DNA of 18,602 nucleotides from CAVALG01 sp963589585 (lineage in GTDB: Bacteria; Bacillota; Clostridia; Oscillospirales; Acutalibacteraceae): assembly GCA_963589585.1 (NCBI GenBank), contig CAVALG010000142.1:1-18602 (forward strand), in the 5' to 3' direction. Both the position numbers and the translations under genes were made by a program. This document shows, piece by piece, positions 13,072 to 18,602 of this stretch. The notes beneath the pieces are model-generated. The model was not told the origin of the DNA. It did not search any database and saw only the letters and a list, made by a program, of their open reading frames with translations. Within the stretch, counting starts at the first letter, position 1; the number at the start of each line of letters is the position of its first letter.

Positions 13072-13329
13072 CTAGATGTTAGACATTAGATTTTAGACAT
13101 TAGATGTGGGTAACGGTAGTTTTAATAACGGACGGCAGGCGTTGCTTGCAATTAGCCTTTTTCTCTCCCTCAGTCAAAAATCTTTGATTTTTGACAGCTC
13201 CCTCGTCAGAGGGAGCCAAGAGTTTGTGAATAACGGCAGCCTACTGTATATCATTAAACTACCCTTACCATAATCTAACATCTAAAGTCTAGTATCCCAC
13301 ATCTAATGTCTAACATCTAAAGTCTAACT
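13072..13329. mobile_element. Heptamer-bounded MITE-like element, copy C
   Basis: A 258-bp element. The left array has five units (CTAGATG, TTAGACA, TTAGATT, TTAGACA, TTAGATG; 13072-13106). The right array has eight units (TCTAACA, TCTAAAG, TCTAGTA, TCCCACA, TCTAATG, TCTAACA, TCTAAAG, TCTAACT; 13274-13329). The inner inverted repeat and the CTCCCTC core match copies A and B, but the internal hairpin differs (TCAAAAATC with GATTTTTGA). It ends 44 bases before cysE. Confidence 0.7.
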
Positions 13330-13373
13330 TTCGGGCGTAATCATAAAACATTTAAAAAAGGGGAAAACAACTA

Positions 13374-14015
13374 ATGTTTAAAAGAATAAAAGAAGATATC
13401 AGGGCAGTAAAGGAGCGAGACCCTGCGGCGCGGTCATCGCTTGAAATATTTTTGCTCTACCCCGGCGTTAAAGCAATACGAATGTACCGCCGCGCACACT
13501 GGTTTTACCTGCACGATATGAAATTTATTGCGCGGTTTATATCGCAGCGCGCCGTCCGTAAAACGGGGATAGAAATCCACCCCGGGGCAACCATAGGCCG
13601 CCGCCTGGTAATTGACCACGGCACGGGAATCGTTATAGGTGAAACCGCCGAAATCGGCGACGATGTGCTGATATACCAAGGCGTAACCTTAGGCGGAACG
13701 GGCAAAGACACGGGCAAGCGCCACCCCACGATAGGCAACAATGTTATGATAAGTTCGGGCGCTAAAGTTTTAGGCCCCTTTAAAGTCGGCGATAATTCCC
13801 GTATCGCGGCAGGCGCAGTGGTTTTGGAGGAAGTGCCGCCCGATTGCACCGTTGTAGGCGTGCCTGCCAGAATAGTGCGCCGCCGCGGCGAAAAGGTTAA
13901 ACCGCTTGACCAGATACACATACCCGACCCCGTTGCACAGGAATTATGCCGAATGAAAAAAGAAATTCATCGGCTTGAAAAACAAATAGAGGAGTTTAAA
14001 GGAGACCGGCTATGA
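13374..14015 (+). CDS. cysE: Serine O-acetyltransferase
   Basis: A 213-aa serine acetyltransferase that makes O-acetylserine from serine and acetyl-CoA, the committed step of cysteine synthesis. The N-terminal helical part is short (residues 1-60), as in Bacillus-type enzymes. It is followed by left-handed beta-helix hexapeptide repeats (IEIHPGATIG, VIDHGTGIVIGETAEIGDD, VLIYQGVTLGGTG) with the catalytic Asp-His pair in VIDHGTG. The C-terminus (CRMKKEIHRLEKQIEEFK) is a charged helix ending in Leu; the terminal Ile used for CysK binding in enteric enzymes is absent. AGGGG lies about 10 bases upstream of the start. It overlaps cysS (ATGA). Expression should depend on the upstream Cys T-box, by inference. 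Confidence 0.96.
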   Translation: MFKRIKEDIRAVKERDPAARSSLEIFLLYPGVKAIRMYRRAHWFYLHDMKFIARFISQRAVRKTGIEIHPGATIGRRLVIDHGTGIVIGETAEIGDDVLIYQGVTLGGTGKDTGKRHPTIGNNVMISSGAKVLGPFKVGDNSRIAAGAVVLEEVPPDCTVVGVPARIVRRRGEKVKPLDQIHIPDPVAQELCRMKKEIHRLEKQIEEFKGDRL

Positions 14016-15388
14016 AAATTTATAACACCCTTACAAGAAACAAGGACGAATTTATCCCGATAACCGAGGGCGAAGCGAAAATTTACGCCTGCGGACCTAC
14101 GGTTTATAACTTTATCCATATAGGCAACGCGCGCCCTATTTGTGTGTTTGATGTGTTGCGCAGATACCTTGAATGGCGCGGTTACAAGGTAACATTTGTA
14201 CAGAATTTCACGGATATTGACGATAAACTCATTAAAAAAGCAAATGAAGAAGGCATAACCGTGCCGCAGGTTGCCGAGCGGTATATAAAAGAATTCAGAA
14301 CCGACGCAGAGGGGCTGAATGTACGCGAAGCGACCGTACACCCGCGCGCAACCGAGAATATTGACGCTATTCAGGCGCTGATTTCCGCCCTTATAGAAAA
14401 GGGCTATGCATACGAAAGCGGCGGCGATGTATACTTCCGTGCGAAAAAGTTTAAAGATTACGGCAAGCTGTCGCACCAGCCGCTTGAAGACCTTGAGGCA
14501 GGCGCGCGCATAGATGTTACCGCCGTTAAGGAAGACCCTATGGATTTCTGCCTTTGGAAAGGCGCAAAACCGGGCGAGCCGTTTTGGGCTTCCCCGTGGG
14601 GCGACGGCAGACCCGGCTGGCACATTGAATGTTCCGCAATGGCAGGGAAATACCTCGGCAAGGTCATTGACATTCACTGCGGCGGTCAGGACCTGATATT
14701 CCCCCACCACGAAAACGAAGTGGCGCAGTCGGAATGTGCCAACGGCTGCGACTTTGCACACTACTGGATGCACAACGGATATATAAATGTTGACAATCGC
14801 AAGATGTCAAAATCGCTCGGTAATTTCTTTACGGTACGTGAAGTCGCCGAAAAATTCGGCTACGAGCCGATCCGTTTTATAATGATATCTTCGCATTACC
14901 GCAGCCCCATAAACTACAGCGTGGAAATAATCGAGCAGGCGAAAAACGCCCTTGAAAGACTTTACAACTGCCGCGACGGGCTGACATTTGCGATTGAACA
15001 CGCGGAGGACGGCGGCGAAATCCCCGGATTTATAGCAAAACACCGTGAGGAATTCATCCGCGCAATGGACGACGACCTTAACACAGCCGACGCTATGGCG
15101 GCGATATATCTGCTTGTTAAGGATATAAACATCGCGGTTGCCGAGGGCGCCGGGAAAGCGACCCTTACCGCCTGCCTTGACGCGTTTACGGAACTCTGCG
15201 GCGTGCTTGGCATCTGCTATAAAAAGCAGGATTCGCTTGACAGCGAGGTTGAAGAACTGATTGAAAAACGCACGGCGGCAAGAAAGGCGCGCGACTTTGC
15301 AACGGCTGACGCTATCCGCGATAAATTAAGCGAAATGGGAATAACGCTTGAGGACACTCCGCAAGGGGTAAAATGGAGCCGTGTATGA
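14012..15388 (+). CDS. cysS: Cysteinyl-tRNA synthetase
   Basis: A 458-aa class I aminoacyl-tRNA synthetase that charges tRNA-Cys. The HIGH-type motif is HIGN (36-39), directly after the zinc-ligand region YACGPTVYNF (C27). Further zinc-site residues lie in WHIECSAM and FPHHENE. KMSKS is at 264-268. The C-terminal anticodon-binding region ends in LEDTPQGVKW, usual for the family. The ATG overlaps the cysE stop by four bases. The gene couples cysteine synthesis (cysE) with its use in translation, and both lie downstream of one Cys T-box. Confidence 0.97.
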   Translation: MKIYNTLTRNKDEFIPITEGEAKIYACGPTVYNFIHIGNARPICVFDVLRRYLEWRGYKVTFVQNFTDIDDKLIKKANEEGITVPQVAERYIKEFRTDAEGLNVREATVHPRATENIDAIQALISALIEKGYAYESGGDVYFRAKKFKDYGKLSHQPLEDLEAGARIDVTAVKEDPMDFCLWKGAKPGEPFWASPWGDGRPGWHIECSAMAGKYLGKVIDIHCGGQDLIFPHHENEVAQSECANGCDFAHYWMHNGYINVDNRKMSKSLGNFFTVREVAEKFGYEPIRFIMISSHYRSPINYSVEIIEQAKNALERLYNCRDGLTFAIEHAEDGGEIPGFIAKHREEFIRAMDDDLNTADAMAAIYLLVKDINIAVAEGAGKATLTACLDAFTELCGVLGICYKKQDSLDSEVEELIEKRTAARKARDFATADAIRDKLSEMGITLEDTPQGVKWSRV

Positions 15389-16119
15389 TACGGCGCGAAC
15401 CGCTTGGCGAACATCATTTTATATATGTAAATAACAACCACCGCTTTGGTACTGACGCCGTACTGCTTGAAAATTTCAGTGAACGGGTTCGGGCAGTTAC
15501 GGCGGTTGACCTTGGCACAGGCTGCGGAATTATACCTATGCTATGGGCAAAAAACGGTGCTGTAAAGCAGGGTTACGGTGTTGAAATACAGCCGGACGCT
15601 GCCGAAATGTTTGCTAAAACCATAGAGGATAACGGCGTGGGCGGCAGCATAACGGCGCTGCAAGCAGACCTGCGCGACCTTAAGGGCAAATTACCGTTTG
15701 GGCAGTTTGACCTTGTTACCTGCAACCCACCCTACAAAGCGCCCGGTGCCGGGATAGTCAACCCACAGGCGGCGGCGCGCATTGCGCGCCACGAAACCCT
15801 TTGCACGGCAGAAGATGTTGTGGCGGCGGCGCGCAATTTGCTCCGTTTTTCGGGGCGGCTTTGCGTTTGCCAACGCCCCGAACGGCTTGCAGATATGATA
15901 ACCGCGTTTAAAAACGGCGGAATAGAGCCTAAAGTCCTGCGTACCGTATCGCAGCGTGAGGGCACGGAGCCGTGGCTGATACTGCTTGAGGGCAGGCTCG
16001 GCGGTAAGAGCGGAATGAGAATATTGCCGCCGCTTTTTGTTGAAAAGGACGGGCAGTTATCGGACGAAATGGTAAAAATCTACGGAGATTATAAAAAGGA
16101 GGGCGACCGACGGATATGA
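15385..16119 (+). CDS. tRNA1(Val) (adenine-N6)-methyltransferase-type protein
   Basis: A 244-aa SAM-dependent methyltransferase of the TrmN6/YabB type, which methylates adenine next to the anticodon of tRNA1(Val) in E. coli. The N-terminus has NNNHRFGTDAVLLENF, motif I is AVDLGTGCGIIPMLWA (about residue 40) and the catalytic motif is NPPY (about 110). The start at 15385 is preferred because it forms an ATGA overlap with the cysS stop, as at the neighbouring junctions, and has GGAG 6 bases upstream; an ATG at 15373 is also possible. In Firmicutes this gene is commonly next to rsmI, as here. The substrate is inferred from the family. Confidence 0.85.
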   Translation: MIRREPLGEHHFIYVNNNHRFGTDAVLLENFSERVRAVTAVDLGTGCGIIPMLWAKNGAVKQGYGVEIQPDAAEMFAKTIEDNGVGGSITALQADLRDLKGKLPFGQFDLVTCNPPYKAPGAGIVNPQAAARIARHETLCTAEDVVAAARNLLRFSGRLCVCQRPERLADMITAFKNGGIEPKVLRTVSQREGTEPWLILLEGRLGGKSGMRILPPLFVEKDGQLSDEMVKIYGDYKKEGDRRI

Positions 16120-16949
16120 GCGGAAAACTTTTTGTAGTCGGGACGCCGATAGGCAACCTCGGCGATATGTCGGAACGGGCTAAACAGGCGCTCAGCGACG
16201 CCGATTTAATAGCCGCCGAGGACACGCGCGTAACGGTTAAACTGCTTAACAAATTCGGGATAAAGACGCCGCTTATAAGTTACCACGAGCATAACAAAAT
16301 GCAGCGGCGTGAAGAACTTGCGGCGCGCGCCAAGAACGGTGAAAGCATTGCGTTGGTGACTGACGCAGGTATGCCTGCGATTTCCGACCCCGGCGAAGAT
16401 TTAGTCCGCTTTTTTCACGAAAACGGGCTGCCTGTTGAGTCGGTTCCCGGTCCCAGCGCGCTTATAACCGCACTTAGCATTTCGGGTATGCCGTGCGGCA
16501 GATTTTGTTTTGAGGGCTTTTTAAGCGTAAACGGCAGAAGCCGCCGCGAACACCTTGAAAGCCTTAAAAACGAGCAGCGGACAATGATTTTTTACGAAGC
16601 GCCGCACAAACTGCGCTCTACCCTTGCCGATATGCTTTTGCAGTTTGGCGACCGTGAAATCGCACTTGTAAAGGAACTTACCAAACTGCACGAAACGGTT
16701 GAACGGACAACCCTTTCGGCAGCCTGTGAAAAATTTGAGACCGAAAACCCAAAAGGTGAATATGTTTTAATAGTTTCGGGCGCAAAACCGCCCGAAAAGT
16801 CCGGCAGCCACACATTTGAAGAGGCGGTAGCCCTTGCAAAAGAGTATATCGGCGGAGGAATGGCGGCGTCTGCCGCGGCAAAGCGCGCCGCAGCGGAAAC
16901 AGGATTTAAGAAAAGCGATATATACAAATCTGCGGCAGGCAATTCTTAA
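16116..16949 (+). CDS. rsmI: 16S rRNA (cytidine(1402)-2'-O)-methyltransferase RsmI
   Basis: A 277-aa tetrapyrrole-methylase-fold enzyme that 2'-O-methylates C1402 in the decoding centre of 16S rRNA. Family motifs are in order: VGTPIGNLGDMS (8-19), AAEDTRVTVKLL (36-47), LVTDAGMPAISDPGE, VPGPSALITALSISGMP and FYEAPHKLRSTL. The C-terminal 50 residues form the usual small helical domain (AAAKRAAAETGFKKSDIYKS). The start overlaps the previous gene by four bases (ATGA). It is the last gene of the cysE-cysS run; a weak AT-rich hairpin (GAAATT/AATTTC, about 16953-16972) follows. Confidence 0.96.
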   Translation: MSGKLFVVGTPIGNLGDMSERAKQALSDADLIAAEDTRVTVKLLNKFGIKTPLISYHEHNKMQRREELAARAKNGESIALVTDAGMPAISDPGEDLVRFFHENGLPVESVPGPSALITALSISGMPCGRFCFEGFLSVNGRSRREHLESLKNEQRTMIFYEAPHKLRSTLADMLLQFGDREIALVKELTKLHETVERTTLSAACEKFETENPKGEYVLIVSGAKPPEKSGSHTFEEAVALAKEYIGGGMAASAAAKRAAAETGFKKSDIYKSAAGNS

Positions 16950-16985
16950 AATGAAATTAAGTTTTAAATTTCGTTACCGAAACTG

Positions 16986-17014
16986 TTGCAAATTACCGCG
17001 CAAGGATATATAAT
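16986..17014 (+). promoter_or_regulatory. Promoter of the DUF3048 lipoprotein gene
   Basis: TTGCAA (16986-16991) and consensus TATAAT (17009-17014) are spaced by 17 bases and lie about 36 bases before the start codon. The arrangement is the same as in the proS promoter. Confidence 0.8.
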
Positions 17015-17049
17015 TATTAAACGACTACAAAACAATCGGAGGATTGGGA

Positions 17050-18117
17050 ATGAATAAATCAAAAATATTTTCCGCAGCGGCGATGATTTTGGCTGTATGC
17101 TGCATTTTTTGTGCCTGCGGCAAAACGGACGACCCCACGGTAAAAAACAAAAGCAAATATAAAACAGTAAGCGAAGAGCAAAGTTCTGCTCCCACGCCGC
17201 AGTTTGTTGTTAATCCGTTAACGGGGGTAGAGGACCTATCTCCCGATAAGGCAAATGCAAGGCCGCTTGCGATAATGGTAAACAACATAACCGTTGCGCA
17301 AAATGTTCAAACAGGGCTTGCAAGCGCCGATATTGTTTACGAAACCTATGCCGAGGGCGGCATAACGCGCCTGCTTGCGGTATACAAAGACATCAGCCGC
17401 GCAGGCAAAATAGGCACGGTACGCTCGGCGCGTATTTCATATGTTGAACTTGCCGAGGGTCACGACGCGGTTTATGCCCACGCAGGGTGGGACCCTGCAT
17501 TTGCCGCGCCTTACATAAAAAACAACAATATAAATCATATTGACTTAAACTCGGGCAAGACTGCAAATTATGCTTACCGCACCAAAAACGGGCTTTCATC
17601 GGAACACACGCTGTACACGGAAGGCTCAAAGTTAAGTCAGGCGATAAGCGACCTCGGCTATGCGGCAACCACTTCATCTAACGAGAATTGGCAAAACTTC
17701 TCCGCCACCCCCGTAACCCCTGCCGGCGGCGTTGCAAACACCGTAAATGTGCCTATGTCGAGCAGCAACCCGACTAAGTTTATTTATGACGCAGCAACGG
17801 GAAAATACACACGCAACATCAAAAGCGGCGCACAGAAAGACTATGTAACGGGCGAATCGGTACAGTTTAAAAATGTACTTGTTCTGTTTACAAGCGTATC
17901 TATGCTTGACGCAAAGCATGTTAAAGAGGACCTTTCATCGGGAACGGGTTACTACGCCTCAAACGGCGGATATGTTCCTGTAAACTGGTCTAAAGGCAGC
18001 GCAAAGAGTCCGCTTAAAATCACCAACACGGACGGCAGCCCGTTGCAGTATAATCAAGGCAACACATGGGTATTCTTTGCGAACAACACCATTCGCTCGC
18101 AAGTTACATTTTCATAA
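17050..18117 (+). CDS. DUF3048 domain lipoprotein (YerB-like)
   Basis: A 355-aa probable lipoprotein. A signal peptide (KSKIFSAAAMILAVCCIF) ends in a lipobox-like FCAC with C23 as the lipidation site, followed by a Lys/Ser-rich linker. The DUF3048 N-terminal domain covers about residues 55-200 (RPLAIMVNN from 71, SADIVYETYAEGGITRLLAV, IGTVRSARISYVELAEG). The C-terminal domain covers about 225-355 (FKNVLVLFTSVSMLD, GNTWVFFANN). The relative in B. subtilis is YerB; the function is poorly known. The ATG at 17050 has GGAGGA 6 bases upstream and is preferred over an in-frame TTG at 17044. It has its own promoter and terminator, so it is monocistronic. Confidence 0.9.
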   Translation: MNKSKIFSAAAMILAVCCIFCACGKTDDPTVKNKSKYKTVSEEQSSAPTPQFVVNPLTGVEDLSPDKANARPLAIMVNNITVAQNVQTGLASADIVYETYAEGGITRLLAVYKDISRAGKIGTVRSARISYVELAEGHDAVYAHAGWDPAFAAPYIKNNNINHIDLNSGKTANYAYRTKNGLSSEHTLYTEGSKLSQAISDLGYAATTSSNENWQNFSATPVTPAGGVANTVNVPMSSSNPTKFIYDAATGKYTRNIKSGAQKDYVTGESVQFKNVLVLFTSVSMLDAKHVKEDLSSGTGYYASNGGYVPVNWSKGSAKSPLKITNTDGSPLQYNQGNTWVFFANNTIRSQVTFS

Positions 18118-18134
18118 TTTAATTAACAAAACCA

Positions 18135-18170
18135 CAGCGGCGGAATTTTATTTTCGCCGCTGTTTTGTTT
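18135..18170 (+). terminator. Terminator of the DUF3048 gene
   Basis: CAGCGGCG (18135-18142) pairs with CGCCGCTG (18155-18162), followed by TTTTGTTT. Confidence 0.88.
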
Positions 18171-18261
18171 GGATTAGACAGAACAATCGGGGTGAAACGG
18201 TTTTTAAAACGGATATTTTCCCGCTTTATTTGCCTTATCGCCTGAAAAACGGTAATACATA

Positions 18262-18303
18262 TAAACAAAAGGCCCGCTGCACTTAAAGTACAGCGAGCCT
18301 TAA
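18262..18303 (-). terminator. Terminator of rplT
   Basis: On the minus strand AAGGCTCGCTGTACTT pairs with AAGTGCAGCGGGCCTT using two G-U pairs, followed by TTGTTT. On the plus strand the same positions are C-A mismatches, so the hairpin works only for rplT transcripts. Confidence 0.85.
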
Positions 18304-18315
18304 CTTTTGTTTTAA

Positions 18316-18602
18316 TTACAGGGCTTTTTTAGCCTGCTCTGTAAGAGCCTTAAAGCCTTCGGGGTCATGAATAGCAACCTCGGAAAGCATTTTACGGTTC
18401 ATATTTATGCCGGCTTTTTTAAGACCGTTCATAAATGTTGAATAGTTCATACCGTTAAGTTTAGCAGCGGCAGAAATTCTGGTAATCCACAATTTTCTGA
18501 AATCTCTCTTTTTCTGTCTGCGTCCGATATAAGCGTAATTGCCCGATTTCATAACGGCTTCTTTCGCAGTTTTAAATAACTTCGATTTAGCGCCGAAATA
18601 AC
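18316..18602 (-). CDS. rplT: 50S ribosomal protein L20, C-terminal part (truncated by window edge)
   Basis: The visible part is the last 94 or so residues of L20, a primary 23S rRNA-binding protein needed early in 50S assembly. The frame reads YFGAKSKLFKTAKEAV, then MKSGNYAYIGRRQKKRDFRK, LWITRISAAAKLNGM and SEVAIHDPEGFKALTEQAKK, all typical of the family. The real start is beyond the right edge: the internal Met at 18550-18552 is not the start because the conserved sequence continues upstream. In Firmicutes the usual order is infC-rpmI-rplT, so those genes are expected outside the window. A terminator follows. Confidence 0.96.
   Translation of the reverse strand, partial: YFGAKSKLFKTAKEAVMKSGNYAYIGRRQKKRDFRKLWITRISAAAKLNGMNYSTFMNGLKKAGINMNRKMLSEVAIHDPEGFKALTEQAKKAL

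Overview
The window looks like a chromosomal segment of a gut-type Clostridia (probably Oscillospiraceae-like, by inference). The evidence is a Cys T-box leader, an archaeal-type ProS, a DUF3048 lipoprotein, Shine-Dalgarno sites of the GGAGG type, and an integrative element with Tn1549-like accessory genes beside an ordinary low-copy chromosomal core. The organism call is not proven from sequence alone.

Positions 1-4634 (all minus strand) are the edge of a probable integrative and conjugative element. In transcription order it encodes an unrecognised 214-aa protein, an unrecognised 198-aa protein, an ArdA-type antirestriction protein, a very acidic 284-aa protein, a DUF4314 protein, a 46-aa TTG-started small protein, a tandem ribbon-helix-helix protein with an acidic tail, and the start of a C5-cytosine DNA methyltransferase that runs off the left edge. 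ArdA, an orphan methylase and several acidic proteins together suggest a restriction-evasion module. Two strong intrinsic terminators lie directly in front of two of these genes.

Positions 4635-5145 hold two strong hairpins, a tRNA-Leu(UAG) gene (minus strand, 3' end facing the element) and a weak candidate promoter for obgE. obgE is followed by about 1.36 kb without a credible gene. That stretch is filled with repeats: two multi-armed palindromes that can be drawn as cloverleaves, a tRNA 3'-end-like fragment with a terminator, and two copies of a MITE-like element bounded by inward-facing arrays of 7-bp units (TCTAANN).

Positions 7771-9826 are a divergent pair: an IscR/Rrf2-type regulator (minus) and proS (plus), each with a clear promoter. 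Positions 10038-12433 read as one plus-strand cluster: a DtxR-type metalloregulator, rsmD, coaD, a coiled-coil protein and a PaaI-type thioesterase.

Positions 12543-16949 are a cysteine/translation cluster: a T-box leader with a TGC (Cys) specifier and its terminator, then about 576 bp of stacked heptamer-bounded repeats, then cysE, cysS, a tRNA1(Val)-type methyltransferase and rsmI. The four genes are joined by ATGA stop/start overlaps. A DUF3048 lipoprotein with its own promoter and terminator follows. The 3' part of rplT (minus) enters from the right edge.

The most unusual content is the repeat biology: heptamer-bounded elements with differing internal hairpins, cloverleaf palindromes, and the insertion of several such copies between a Cys T-box and the genes it should control.
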